The notes under the pieces are model-generated. The model was not told the origin of the DNA, did no database searches, and was given only the letters and a program-made list of their open reading frames with translations. Position numbers and translations under genes: made by a program. Shown here piece by piece: positions 44,791-54,425 of a stretch of 64,000 bases of DNA. This DNA is from RFSX01 sp965248155 (GTDB lineage Bacteria; Bacteroidota; Bacteroidia; Chitinophagales; Saprospiraceae), in NCBI GenBank assembly GCA_965248155.1, contig CBDFIO010000001.1:1054001-1118000 (forward strand), given 5' to 3'. Position 1 is the stretch's first letter, and every line of letters starts with the position of its first letter.

Positions 44791-45633
44791 TTATGGAAAC
44801 TTAGGAAACTTATCAAAATCGGGTTTCCTTTTTTCAAGAAAGGCATTTCTACCTTCTTCTGCTTCTTTTGTCATATAACCTAATCGGGTGGCTTCGCCAG
44901 CAAATATTTGTTGACCGACAAGTCCGTCATCAATCAAATTGAAGGCAAATTTCAGCATTTTAATTGCCATTGGACTTTTCTGCAAAATTTCCTGTGCCCA
45001 ATTGTAGGCTTCTTCTTCAAGTTTATCGTGAGGAACAACTGCATTCACCATACCCATATCGAAAGCTTCCTGAGCTGAATAATTTCTTCCTAGAAAAAAT
45101 ATCTCTCTGGCTCTTTTTTGTCCTACTTGTCTGGCTAAGTATGCAGATCCATACCCGGCATCATAGCTTGCGACATCTGCATCTGTTTGTTTAAAAATTG
45201 CGTGTTCCTGACTTGCAATCGACAAATCACAGACGACATGTAAGCTATGACCACCACCTACGGCCCACCCGGGGACTACAGCAATAACAACTTTATTCAT
45301 GAATCTGATCAATCTCTGAACTTCAAGAATATTTAATCTTGCAATTCCATCTTCTCCTTTGTATCCTGTTTTATCTCTGACTCTCTGATCGCCACCAGAA
45401 CAAAATGAGTATACACCATCTTTCATTGATGGCCCTTCAGCAGACAATAAAACAACCCCAATCGACTGATCTTCTCTGGCATCAACAAATGCTTCGTATA
45501 ATTCAAACACAGTTTTGGGCCTAAACGCATTCCTGACTTCAGGTCTGTTAAAGGCAATTCTAGCGACACCATTACTTTTTTTGTAAGTTATATCTTGGTA
45601 GTCCTTGGCTATGATCCAACCTGCTTTATTCAT
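44791..45633 (-). CDS. menB: 1,4-dihydroxy-2-naphthoyl-CoA synthase
   Basis: 280 residues. Crotonase-fold enzyme that closes the second ring of menaquinone from o-succinylbenzoyl-CoA. Family signatures: KSNGVARIAFNRPEVRNAF, FCSGGDQRVRDK, VPGWAVGGGHSLHVVCDL, FKQTDADVASYDAGYGSAYLAR, with the conserved acidic and Tyr residues in the last. No other men genes adjacent. Consistent with menaquinone use in Bacteroidota. Single gene; aryl-sulfotransferase gene ends 31 bases beyond its start. Confidence 0.96.
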   Translation of the reverse strand: MNKAGWIIAKDYQDITYKKSNGVARIAFNRPEVRNAFRPKTVFELYEAFVDAREDQSIGVVLLSAEGPSMKDGVYSFCSGGDQRVRDKTGYKGEDGIARLNILEVQRLIRFMNKVVIAVVPGWAVGGGHSLHVVCDLSIASQEHAIFKQTDADVASYDAGYGSAYLARQVGQKRAREIFFLGRNYSAQEAFDMGMVNAVVPHDKLEEEAYNWAQEILQKSPMAIKMLKFAFNLIDDGLVGQQIFAGEATRLGYMTKEAEEGRNAFLEKRKPDFDKFPKFP

Positions 45634-45664
45634 TTATCTCAATTTGATTAGTTCGAAATTAATA

Positions 45665-47332
45665 CTAATGCTGGATAATTAACATTCTTGAATAATATGC
45701 GTCTTCAGTTCTAATAGATATTAAATACAGCCCATTATGCACATCAGACACATCTAAATACTTTCTTCCTCCGGATGATCTAAAGCTATCAACTATTTGA
45801 CCTTCCAAATTAATCAACTCTATATCAGCATATTTCATTCCATCCCATTGTATGGTCAAAACATTGTTGACTGGATTCGGAAAGACACTAAAAGCGGATT
45901 CATCCATGACTACATTCACAGCTGTTATATTCTTGCAAAAGGTGCTATCCGGAGATAGTTCTAACCATCCTTTCGGGCTCAAATCTTTTCCTTGAAATCC
46001 TTCAAAATCAGCTGGGTATCTTTTCATTCTGAAAGTAAGATTATTGTTGATTGAAAGATTTTCTCCCTGAGTCACAGGAACTCCGCCACGCAAGGGGGTA
46101 ATATATTCCCAGACCACTTCATTATTGGGAGAAAGTTCAAATGAATATCCAAAGCGTCCAGAGGTAATTAAGCTGTTCCCATTTGGAAGAAACTGAACAC
46201 TTGACAGGCCGGTAGACCATAGGGATGTTGTATCGGGATGTGTTAATGTCAGATCAACATCTTCAGGAAGAAAAATTCCATCTTCTTGAATATATCGCCA
46301 TTCATACATATCCCATAAAGGACTTAATACATTAGCTACTGAATAATCAGGAGCAATTCTATTATTGAAAACAGCTATTCTTCCATAGAATGGGTGGGAA
46401 AAATCCAAAAAATCATCTACCCAATGGGCATCATGCTGGAAATGCAATCTTTGATCTATGGAATCGCCACTATAAGTCAAAGGGTTTCCCCATCTATACA
46501 TTAAATCTCCTCCTGAGTTACTAAAGCCTCCGTTGTGGCTTGCTGCCTGAGCCGTTGATGTTGTATGATCAATTACCCATATCTCATCAAAATAAGGTAT
46601 GCTCAACATTATCTGATCTATATCTGCTCGGTAATCCAAGGCATTTCCATGGTGCCAATCAGGATGACCATCAGGTCTACCATAGTTTAAATCAATCAAT
46701 TCGGGATGGTCTTCAACAACGCCGTAATTTAGTTTAGTCGAATCGAAATCTTGTACCAAATGATCCCAGGAGTGCCATTCCCATACAATACTATCCTCAA
46801 AAGGATTTATTTCAAAAACCCAATCCGGCCAGAGAATAGATTGTGCAAGCGTAGAAGTATCCCTTCCCGCGGCTATGCATTCTTCTGTTGTTTTTAGTTC
46901 CCAGGCTAAGGCAATTATATTACCATTAGGCATAACCGAGAAGTCATGATGCAATCGATACAAAGAATCATTCATCTCAAAATCCCACATCAAATTATTT
47001 TCCCAGTCCCGGATTTCAAGAATAGCACCTCCACCTCCAGCCCAAATAGCATCTCCTGCTACAGCCGCATCTCTCTTACCTTTGTACAAGTATCCATCAT
47101 CCGATATATAAGCAATATTTCCAGGTCTGAAATTTGCCTCATCCGTCCACTCATGGACAATCTCCCCACAATTATCAATTAAATAAACGCTAGATTGGTT
47201 ATGAGGAAAAATAAGATTGTAGCCATCATAGGACTTAGTAGGTTCATAACTGATTAAGCCTACAGTATTTTGCCCTATAGCAAGATTCACCATAAAAGTT
47301 AGAGATAAAAAAATACTAGTATTGATCTTCAT
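45665..47332 (-). CDS. Aryl-sulfotransferase (ASST-like) with T9SS sorting domain
   Basis: 555 residues from ATG 47332, which begins a signal peptide (MKINTSIFLSLTFMVNLAIG); the frame extends 16 codons further upstream. A beta-propeller aryl-sulfotransferase domain fills about residues 25-465 (GEIVHEWTDEANFRPGNIAY, HHDFSVMPNGNIIALAW, PDWHHGNALDYRADIDQIML, FSVQFLPNGNSLI). The C-terminal 75 residues are a type A T9SS sorting domain (FSVFPNPVNNVLTI, DVSDVHNGLYLISI). It should be exported across the outer membrane. ASST moves sulfate between aryl groups; the substrate is unknown. Confidence 0.9.
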   Translation of the reverse strand: MKINTSIFLSLTFMVNLAIGQNTVGLISYEPTKSYDGYNLIFPHNQSSVYLIDNCGEIVHEWTDEANFRPGNIAYISDDGYLYKGKRDAAVAGDAIWAGGGGAILEIRDWENNLMWDFEMNDSLYRLHHDFSVMPNGNIIALAWELKTTEECIAAGRDTSTLAQSILWPDWVFEINPFEDSIVWEWHSWDHLVQDFDSTKLNYGVVEDHPELIDLNYGRPDGHPDWHHGNALDYRADIDQIMLSIPYFDEIWVIDHTTSTAQAASHNGGFSNSGGDLMYRWGNPLTYSGDSIDQRLHFQHDAHWVDDFLDFSHPFYGRIAVFNNRIAPDYSVANVLSPLWDMYEWRYIQEDGIFLPEDVDLTLTHPDTTSLWSTGLSSVQFLPNGNSLITSGRFGYSFELSPNNEVVWEYITPLRGGVPVTQGENLSINNNLTFRMKRYPADFEGFQGKDLSPKGWLELSPDSTFCKNITAVNVVMDESAFSVFPNPVNNVLTIQWDGMKYADIELINLEGQIVDSFRSSGGRKYLDVSDVHNGLYLISIRTEDAYYSRMLIIQH

Positions 47333-47439
47333 TAAGAGATGATTTTCATTTATATGGAATGCGCCCAAAGTTATTTGCAAATATCCTCAAATAATAATTT
47401 GTCGTTTATTAATACCCTAAACTCGCAACAACATTTATA

Positions 47440-47481
47440 AATACCCCTTAGTCTTTTGTTTTCAAAAGGCTAAGGGGTATT
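47440..47481 (+). other. Long hairpin in the 5' end of the IS1380 element
   Basis: AATACCCCTTAG-t-CTTTTG pairs with CAAAAG-g-CTAAGGGGTATT across a 4-base loop: 18 pairs and one mismatch. It lies 53 bases before the transposase start. Such a structure in the leader can block translation from read-through transcripts or act as a terminator. Confidence 0.9.
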
Positions 47482-47533
47482 GTAGTTTCACCTAAAAGGT
47501 GGAAATTGCGGTTGAACCCTGCAAAACACTACA

Positions 47534-48814
47534 ATGCTTAAAACTAAACAATCTTCAAGAAATATCACCCCTTTTGGTGGCTTAAATTTTATTTTTAATG
47601 CCATTAAACGCTCAAAAATAGATGTTTTTCTCGATAAAAATTTGGATTATCGGAATTTTAGAGCCCAATATTCGTATGCCGACATTGTGCTTTCTTTGTT
47701 GGGAAATTCTTTATGCAATGGAGAGTATATTTCTGATTTAGAACATCTTAAAAATAAATTCACTTGCCAAAGTTTTACCAAAATCCCTTCCCCAGATACG
47801 GTTGAATATGCTTGTCAGGAATTAAAAGAACCAACAATTAGGGAGATAACTGGCCAAGGAATTGTTCATCAATTCAATTACAACAATCAAACCAACGCAT
47901 CTTTAATCGCTCTTTGTGCAAAAACAGGTCAACTTAAAAAAGAAGAAAAATACACACTTGATTTTGACAATGTAGTTCTTGAAAACAAAAAACAAGATGC
48001 CAAAAAAAGCTATAAAAACACTAAAGCCTACCATCCCAATTTCGCCTTCATAGGCAGATTACCTGTGCATATTGAAAACCATAACGGCAACACCCCTGCA
48101 AAGTATAAACAATTTGAAACACTAGAAAGATGTTTTAAAAACCTGAGCGACAATCAAATAAAAATAGAACATTTTAGAGCAGACTCTGCATCTTATCAAA
48201 AAGAAGTCATTGAACTGGTTAGCCAAAAGGCGACTAACTTTTATATTAGAAACATCAGTTCCCAAAAGTTCATCTCTTTATGTGGAAAAATTAAAGATTG
48301 GAAAAAAGAGGAAATCAACAACGAAATAAAAGAAGTTGCATCACTAATTTACACCCCTTTTAATGGGGGATTTTCTTATAGAATTGTGCTTACAAGATCT
48401 CTAAAAAAAGACCAGCAAATCGATTTTATATCAGGGACCCCTTACAATTATTATGGAATAATGACCAACAATTTAGTTTTTTCAAATCAAGAAATTATCG
48501 AATTTTACAACCAACGAGGCGATGCGGAGAATTCTAACAAATTCTTAATCAGTGATTTCAACTTGAAACACTTGCCTTTTATGGATTTGGATACCAATAC
48601 TGCGTTTATGTATTTAATGGCGATGTGCTTAATTCTTTTTGAGTGGACAAAAGTAATTTTGGTGAAAAATAAAACTCCAAATATTAGTCTTAAAATGAGA
48701 GTCAAAACGGTTTGTTTTCGTTACATTACTGTGGCTACAACTTTTGTAAATCACGCCAGAGAGAAAATACTTCAGGTTTTCTCAAACCAAGAATACAAAA
48801 TTTTAAAAATTTAA
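47534..48814 (+). CDS. IS1380-family transposase
   Basis: 426 residues. The RNase-H-like DDE core can be seen: Asp in YTLDFDNVVL, Asp in HFRADSASYQKE, and Glu in YNQRGDAENSNKFLISDFNLKHLP, the YREK-like signature of this family. The start of the protein (RNITPFGGLNFIFNAIKRS) and length are typical of Bacteroidota members. Frame intact, so the element may still be mobile. A mismatch-poor hairpin precedes it. Confidence 0.95.
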   Translation: MLKTKQSSRNITPFGGLNFIFNAIKRSKIDVFLDKNLDYRNFRAQYSYADIVLSLLGNSLCNGEYISDLEHLKNKFTCQSFTKIPSPDTVEYACQELKEPTIREITGQGIVHQFNYNNQTNASLIALCAKTGQLKKEEKYTLDFDNVVLENKKQDAKKSYKNTKAYHPNFAFIGRLPVHIENHNGNTPAKYKQFETLERCFKNLSDNQIKIEHFRADSASYQKEVIELVSQKATNFYIRNISSQKFISLCGKIKDWKKEEINNEIKEVASLIYTPFNGGFSYRIVLTRSLKKDQQIDFISGTPYNYYGIMTNNLVFSNQEIIEFYNQRGDAENSNKFLISDFNLKHLPFMDLDTNTAFMYLMAMCLILFEWTKVILVKNKTPNISLKMRVKTVCFRYITVATTFVNHAREKILQVFSNQEYKILKI

Positions 48815-49035
48815 AACAAGGATTTACTGGAATTGCAAAAAAAAAAACTCATTTGGAGTAAGGGGGGCTATACACATAGCCTATGAAATTTTGTTGAAAA
48901 CGGAATGAAAACCCTGAAAAAATTAAATACATTTACATATTAAAGACCTCGGATTTCTGTTGCGAGTTTTGGGTAAGATCTAAAATATTGTAAACTTATC
49001 GCCGCAAACTCTTCTTTCATTGTGAATTAAAATGA

Positions 49036-50424
49036 CTAGAACAAAACTTTAGATCTATTCAATAGATTTTTCGGATCCATCGAATTTTTAATCTGCTCCA
49101 TGAGTCGGATCTCTTCTTTCGACCTACATAAATGGAGGTAATTCTTCTTATGAAGTCCTATTCCATGTTCAGCTGAAACTGAGCCGCCCAGAGATTGCAA
49201 TGGACGGTATATAACTTCATTTATTCTTTCAGTTAACGATTGATTGTTATTGGCTTTTCCAATAATAAAATGGATATTACCATCGGCTACATGACCGAAA
49301 GGAAAGACATGTGTTATATCATTTTCCTTAAGCAATTTTTGAATAATATCATCGACATATGAGCCAATACTTGGTATAGGTAAGCTAACATCGAAATGTT
49401 GATCAAAGTCACCTTGGCTTGCAAGCACATGTACATCTTCTCTGATTTTCCAAAACCACTCCATATCAGAATCAGATTGGGCAAGTGTTGCATCCAGAAT
49501 CATCCCTTCTTCTATAGCTGCTTCAAGCAGGTATTCTAAACTCTGCAAGTCACTTTCATAATTACTTCCTAATGCTTCAAGCAATACATAGTAATTATAA
49601 CTATCCGGTAGAGGAGGCTTGGATTGTGCAGTAGGAGATGTCATGCATTTGTAAGTTCGATTCCAAATCAGTTCAAATCCACTCAAACTTCCCGACAATC
49701 CTCTATCTATATATTTTAGAAAAGTTATTACTTGCTCATAATCATTAAAAGCTACAAAAGCACTTACTCTACTTTTTGGGGCTTCTATAAGCTTAAGCAC
49801 CGCTTTGGTTATGATTCCTAATGTCCCTTCAGAACCAATAAATAATTGTTTAATATCATAGGCTGAATTATCCTTTATGATCTTTTTCATAGATGAAATG
49901 ATGGTTCCATCTGCCAATACAGCTTCAAGACCAAGAACAAGATTCCTTGTCATTCCAAACTTTAAAACACGCAATCCACCCGCATTTGTCGAAATCACAC
50001 CTCCAATTTGAGCTGATCCTTTTGCTCCAAAGTTGAGTGGAAATAACATGTCGTTTTCCAAGGCTAAATTTTGAATGTTTTCCAGAATCACACCGGCGCC
50101 TACTGTTATTGTCCGGCTTTTTAAATCTAATTCTTCAACTTTATTCAACTTCTCAGTTGATATTACAAGATCCGTTGCTGTCGTTTCTGTACTCCCTACA
50201 AGATTAGTAAGACCGCCATGAACTACTATCGATTGCTCATATGTACTACAAATTTTCATGATTCCAGAAAGCTCTTCCGTTGAACGTGGCATGACAACAG
50301 CCTTAGCTTTTAAGCCTTCATCCATTTTCCAAATATGGGAATATCTGTTGTTGAGCTCTTCTCCTTTTAATAAAGTTCCTTGTTCAAGCAACTCCTCTAA
50401 TTCAATAATTAACTGATCTTCCAT
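49036..50424 (-). CDS. FAD-linked oxidase, GlcD / D-lactate dehydrogenase type
   Basis: 462 residues. N-terminal PCMH FAD-binding domain (VVHGGLTNLVGSTETTATDLVISTEKLN, LNFGAKGSAQIGGVISTNAGGLRVLKFG, IGSEGTLGIITKAVL) and C-terminal FAD-oxidase domain with HVFPFGHVADGNIHFIIG (metal/substrate His) and SVSAEHGIGLHKKNYL. Oxidises a 2-hydroxy acid such as D-lactate, glycolate or D-2-hydroxyglutarate; the substrate cannot be fixed from sequence. Divergent from the aldehyde dehydrogenase gene. No GlcE/GlcF partners here. Confidence 0.9.
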   Translation of the reverse strand: MEDQLIIELEELLEQGTLLKGEELNNRYSHIWKMDEGLKAKAVVMPRSTEELSGIMKICSTYEQSIVVHGGLTNLVGSTETTATDLVISTEKLNKVEELDLKSRTITVGAGVILENIQNLALENDMLFPLNFGAKGSAQIGGVISTNAGGLRVLKFGMTRNLVLGLEAVLADGTIISSMKKIIKDNSAYDIKQLFIGSEGTLGIITKAVLKLIEAPKSRVSAFVAFNDYEQVITFLKYIDRGLSGSLSGFELIWNRTYKCMTSPTAQSKPPLPDSYNYYVLLEALGSNYESDLQSLEYLLEAAIEEGMILDATLAQSDSDMEWFWKIREDVHVLASQGDFDQHFDVSLPIPSIGSYVDDIIQKLLKENDITHVFPFGHVADGNIHFIIGKANNNQSLTERINEVIYRPLQSLGGSVSAEHGIGLHKKNYLHLCRSKEEIRLMEQIKNSMDPKNLLNRSKVLF

Positions 50425-50532
50425 TTAATAAATTAAAATGTCTACCATATAGACACTAAATTTATCAATTCTTTATTTATTTAATTTTTCCAAGAAAAAA
50501 ATACTTCTATCTTCCTTTTTATAATATTATAG

Positions 50533-52029
50533 ATGGTTAATCTTACAGAAAGAGTTTTAAAGTTTATCGATAAAAAAAGGCATGACCTTTTTATTAATGG
50601 TGAATATATTGCAGCTGAGTCAGAAGGCAATATTGATGTTATAAATCCTTCTAATGAAGAAGTCATTTCCAGTGTATCAATGGCCGGGCAAAGAGATGTA
50701 GACAAGGCAGTAATAGCTGCTCAAAATGCATTCCGTCATAATAGTCCTTGGCGCAAAATGACACCTACTGAACGGGCAAATTCAATTTACAAGTTTGCCG
50801 ATACCATAGAAAGCCATTCAGAATCCTTAGCACAGTTGGTAACGCTTGAAAATGGGAAATTGATTAAAGATGCAAGGTCCTCTGATGTTATGGGAGCTGT
50901 AAACACTTTAAGATATAATGCTGGATGGGCAACTAAGATAGAAGGGGAGACATTGGACATTTCTCAAAAACAAAAAAACAGCAAAAAGAACTTTTCTTTT
51001 ACACGAAGAGAACCGATTGGGGTTGTTGCAGCTATTGTACCATGGAATTTTCCGATTTCAATTGCCATTTGGAAGATTGCTCCTGCTTTAGCTGCGGGTT
51101 GTACAATTGTATTAAAACCATCCGAAGAAACCCCTCTCTCTGCTCTGATGCTCGCAGAATTAGCATCTGAGTCTGGATTGCCGCCCGGTGTATTGAATGT
51201 CATAACTGGAGATGGTGTGACAACTGGAGCCGCATTAACTCAGCATCCTGTAATTGGTAAGATTACTTTTACGGGTTCAACTCAAACCGGTAAGTTAATA
51301 GGACGGACAGCAATGGAAAACATAACTCCTGTCTCGCTGGAATTAGGCGGAAAATCTCCGGCAATTGTATTTAATGATGTGGAAGACTTTCAAAACACAG
51401 CCAAAGGCGTTGCCGCAGGAATCTTTCGAAATCAAGGTCAAGTATGCGTTGCCGGTTCCAGAGTCTATATACAAAAGAAGGTGTTTGATAAGGTCTTAGC
51501 TGATATTTCTCATGAAGCAGAAAAAATGAAAATATCAGATGGTTTTGATGAATCTGCAGAATTAGGGCCATTGGTTTCCAAGCAGCATTTAGATAAGGTC
51601 AGATCATATATTGCCTTGGGTTTAGACGAAGGCGCTCATAAAGTTTCTGGAGGTTCAAAAGTTGGTGATAAAGGATATTTCCTTCAACCTACAATCTTTA
51701 GTGCAGAAGCTAACAAACATGCGATTATTCAAGAGGAAATTTTTGGACCAGTTCTGGTTGCAGTTCCTTTTGATGATATAGAAGATGCGATTAATAAATC
51801 TAACGACAATCCTTTTGGTCTAGCAGCTACAATTTGGACTCAAGACATATCCAAAGCGCTTTCAATGATTGAAAGGTTGAAAGCTGGACTTATATATGTA
51901 AATTCTCCTGTACGTTCTGATCCCAATCTTCCTTTAGGTGGATACAAACAATCAGGCATCGGTCGTGAATTGGGAAAAACTGGTGTCTATAATTACACGA
52001 CGCTTAAATCGGTTAATATCGTTTACTAA
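50533..52029 (+). CDS. NAD(P)-dependent aldehyde dehydrogenase
   Basis: 498 residues, all catalytic residues present: N172 (PWNFP), E270 (SLELGGKSP), C305 (QGQVCVAGSR). Length and end (LPLGGYKQSGIGRELGKTGVYNYTTLKSV) place it in the ALDH group that includes phenylacetaldehyde and betaine aldehyde dehydrogenases. The nearby hpaBC genes make an aromatic aldehyde a reasonable guess, but not a proven one. Start ATG 50533. The antiporter gene follows after 9 bases. Confidence 0.93.
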   Translation: MVNLTERVLKFIDKKRHDLFINGEYIAAESEGNIDVINPSNEEVISSVSMAGQRDVDKAVIAAQNAFRHNSPWRKMTPTERANSIYKFADTIESHSESLAQLVTLENGKLIKDARSSDVMGAVNTLRYNAGWATKIEGETLDISQKQKNSKKNFSFTRREPIGVVAAIVPWNFPISIAIWKIAPALAAGCTIVLKPSEETPLSALMLAELASESGLPPGVLNVITGDGVTTGAALTQHPVIGKITFTGSTQTGKLIGRTAMENITPVSLELGGKSPAIVFNDVEDFQNTAKGVAAGIFRNQGQVCVAGSRVYIQKKVFDKVLADISHEAEKMKISDGFDESAELGPLVSKQHLDKVRSYIALGLDEGAHKVSGGSKVGDKGYFLQPTIFSAEANKHAIIQEEIFGPVLVAVPFDDIEDAINKSNDNPFGLAATIWTQDISKALSMIERLKAGLIYVNSPVRSDPNLPLGGYKQSGIGRELGKTGVYNYTTLKSVNIVY

Positions 52030-52038
52030 AATTTCAGA

Positions 52039-53301
52039 ATGGATCTTTTTACAATAATTACAATTCTTGTGGTTGTCTCAGCCATCTTCGCTTACATCAA
52101 CGAGCGATTTGTGAAATTACCTTACACTATTGGCGCAATGGTGATCACCTTGGTCTTGAGCATTGTCCTCATTATTTCTGGATGGATAGATCCTTCTTTA
52201 ACCAACCCACTCAAAGTACTAATATCCAACATTGACTTTAGTAGGGTGTTGTTAGAAATATTGTTAAGTTTTCTCTTATTCGCAGGAGCTTTGCATACCA
52301 ATTTTGATCAATTAAAAGTTCAGAGAGGTCCCATATTGGCTTTTGCTACTTTTGGAATTCTTTTATCAACTTTCATCATCGGTTTTGTACTGTTCATGAT
52401 TCTCCCATTCCTGGGATTGAATATTGATTTTATCTATTGCTTATTATTTGGAGCATTAATAAGTCCTACGGACCCCATCGCTGTTTTGGGTATTATGAAA
52501 AAAGCTGGAGTTCCAAAAAAACTTGAAACGAAAATTGTAGGTGAATCTTTATTCAATGATGGAGTAGGAGTAGTTATATTTCTAACAATTTTTGCAATTG
52601 CAGAAAAAGGAATTGATAACATAACCTTCGGAGAAGTGAGTTTACTTTTTATTGAAGAAGTTGGTGGAGGAATCATTTTAGGATTGCTTCTTGGATTCAT
52701 TGCATACAGACTCATGAAGAGCATTGACGACTATAGTGTAGAAGTGATGATAACAATTGCCATAGTTATGGGTGGCTATGGTTTAGCACAATACTTACAT
52801 TTCTCAGGTCCATTGGCCGTTGTTGTTGCCGGTTTGATTATTGGTCATGATACTGTTAGAGACAGCTCAATGTCTGATATTACAGAACTCTATATTGATA
52901 AATTCTGGGAAACATGGGATGGTCTGCTTAATGGTATTTTATTCGTATTAATAGGATTAGAAATTCTCATTTTACCGTTTGAGTCGGCATTAATCATTTC
53001 AGGCTTAATTGCAATTCCAATTATTCTTATTGCGAGATGGATATCTCTTTCCATTCCAATTTTCTTCTATAAAAAGAAGCTTGAATTTGTAAAAAACACT
53101 GGTCTCATAATGACATGGGGAGGATTGCGTGGAGGTATATCTATTGCCTTGGCACTGACATTAACAACTGAGATGAGTAGAGATCCATTTTTAATAATCA
53201 CTTATGTAGTGGTTATTTTCAGTATAATTATTCAGGGCTTAAGTATAGGGAAATTGACGAACCGACTGATTGATGAAAAAGAGATCAATACGAGTCATTA
53301 A
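52039..53301 (+). CDS. CPA1-family sodium/proton antiporter
   Basis: 420 residues with about 11-12 membrane segments. The cation-binding core of the CPA1 family is visible: ALISPTDPIAVLGIMKKAGVP and VGESLFNDGVGVVIFLTIF (Asp of the ND motif), then the TWGGLRGGISIALAL motif near the end. No cytosolic regulatory domain follows. It exchanges Na+ or K+ for H+ at the inner membrane. It is probably co-transcribed with the aldehyde dehydrogenase at 50533, and convergent with the TetR gene (1 base apart). Confidence 0.93.
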   Translation: MDLFTIITILVVVSAIFAYINERFVKLPYTIGAMVITLVLSIVLIISGWIDPSLTNPLKVLISNIDFSRVLLEILLSFLLFAGALHTNFDQLKVQRGPILAFATFGILLSTFIIGFVLFMILPFLGLNIDFIYCLLFGALISPTDPIAVLGIMKKAGVPKKLETKIVGESLFNDGVGVVIFLTIFAIAEKGIDNITFGEVSLLFIEEVGGGIILGLLLGFIAYRLMKSIDDYSVEVMITIAIVMGGYGLAQYLHFSGPLAVVVAGLIIGHDTVRDSSMSDITELYIDKFWETWDGLLNGILFVLIGLEILILPFESALIISGLIAIPIILIARWISLSIPIFFYKKKLEFVKNTGLIMTWGGLRGGISIALALTLTTEMSRDPFLIITYVVVIFSIIIQGLSIGKLTNRLIDEKEINTSH

Positions 53302-53880
53302 TCATTTTTGAGTAAGAATTCCATTCATTATAAAGCTTACCAATTGTTTTTCTACATCAAAAGGATTCAGTTTTGTTTTGCTATCAACAAACCGATCATA
53401 GAGCCAACGCAGACTTCCTAAGATGCTGTCTGCAAGAATATGCGGATCACCCTTTATGAAGTCTTTTGACTCCATTCCATCTACTAATATCCTGGCTATT
53501 TTTACAGCATAGGCTTTTCTTTTTTTAGTAAATTTTTTAAAACTTGCTCCCTCAAGGTTTCGCCATTCATTAATCAGTAATGCCACTCGAAAAGGATAAG
53601 TTGAACTCAATTGAATATGAAGATGGATGATGGCTTTCATCTTATCGATTGCATTAAGTTTCGAACTTATAATTTCATCGATACCATTATGGAATGAATT
53701 AGATATTTCAAATAAGTAGCTTTCAAGTATGTGTTTTTTTGATGGAGTATAATTATAAACATTCGCAACATCGCAATTCATTTTAGAAGCAATATCCCTC
53801 ATTGTCATTGCTTTGAATCCTTTGTTGTGAATCAATTTCAATACATGCCTATTGAATACTTCCTTTTTTGTAATACTCAT
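53302..53880 (-). CDS. TetR/AcrR-family transcriptional regulator
   Basis: 192 residues. The N-terminal HTH is clear (FNRHVLKLIHNKGFKAMTMRDIASKMNCDVANVYNYTPSKKHIL). The C-terminal effector domain is helical and without recognisable ligand motif. Divergent from hpaC-hpaB with only 29 bases between the starts, the usual place for a local regulator; hence it may control hpaCB. No operator palindrome was found in that short spacer. Confidence 0.93.
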   Translation of the reverse strand: MSITKKEVFNRHVLKLIHNKGFKAMTMRDIASKMNCDVANVYNYTPSKKHILESYLFEISNSFHNGIDEIISSKLNAIDKMKAIIHLHIQLSSTYPFRVALLINEWRNLEGASFKKFTKKRKAYAVKIARILVDGMESKDFIKGDPHILADSILGSLRWLYDRFVDSKTKLNPFDVEKQLVSFIMNGILTQK

Positions 53881-53909
53881 TCTATTTGAATCTTTAAAAA
53901 CATTTATTT

Positions 53910-54425
53910 ATGTTTACAACAACAAATGTTGATATAAATATAATGCAAAATAATAAACTTGATCAAAATAAACTCAGAAATGTTGCAGGGGCTTTTGTCA
54001 CTGGAATTACGGTAGTTTGTGTAAAGGATCACGAAGGTACCACACATGGGATGACTGCAAACTCATTCTTATCGGTTTCACTTGAACCACCCTTGGTTTT
54101 ATTCTCAGTACAAAGGGATGCACACATCCTTAATTATCTGACGATCTCTAAAGAAGTAGGAATAAGTATCCTTTCAGAAGATCAAAAAGAAATCAGCAAT
54201 CAATTTGCCGGAATGAATGATGATGATATTTCTATTCAGTTTGAATCAATAAATAAATGTGAAATCGTTTCCGGCGCAATGGCTTGGTACACAACCACAG
54301 TATCTGAGATAATTTCAGCTGGAGACCATTTACTTATTCTATGTGCAGTAAACCAATTAGACAGAAATGAAGCTAAGCCATTATTGTATTACTCCGGTTA
54401 CAACAAATTAGGAATGAAAATTTAA
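53910..54425 (+). CDS. hpaC: 4-hydroxyphenylacetate 3-monooxygenase reductase component (flavin reductase)
   Basis: 171 residues, close to the usual 170. It supplies FADH2 to the oxygenase encoded next. The split-barrel flavin reductase fold is shown by LRNVAGAFVTGITVVCVKDHEGTTHGMTANSFLSVSLEPPLVLFSV and GDHLLILCAVNQLD. Start ATG 53910; ATG 53943 (MQNNKLDQ) is an alternative. hpaB begins directly after the stop. Reaction: NAD(P)H + FAD to FADH2. Other two-component oxygenases use similar reductases, so the partner decides the name. Confidence 0.85.
   Translation: MFTTTNVDINIMQNNKLDQNKLRNVAGAFVTGITVVCVKDHEGTTHGMTANSFLSVSLEPPLVLFSVQRDAHILNYLTISKEVGISILSEDQKEISNQFAGMNDDDISIQFESINKCEIVSGAMAWYTTTVSEIISAGDHLLILCAVNQLDRNEAKPLLYYSGYNKLGMKI

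Larger units (their letters stand above)
47413..48975 (+). mobile_element. IS1380-family insertion sequence, about 1.56 kb
   Basis: Inverted ends TACCC-(T/A)-AAACTCGCAACA at 47413-47430 and, on the complement, 48958-48975 (one mismatch). They enclose one transposase. The 47440-47481 hairpin lies inside the left end. No clear target duplication can be read; the terminal TA on each side may be repeat or target. The element sits upstream of the aryl-sulfotransferase and disrupts no recognisable gene. The 48815-48957 tail has a GGCTAT/ATAGCC hairpin (48865-48880) and nothing coding. Confidence 0.85.
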
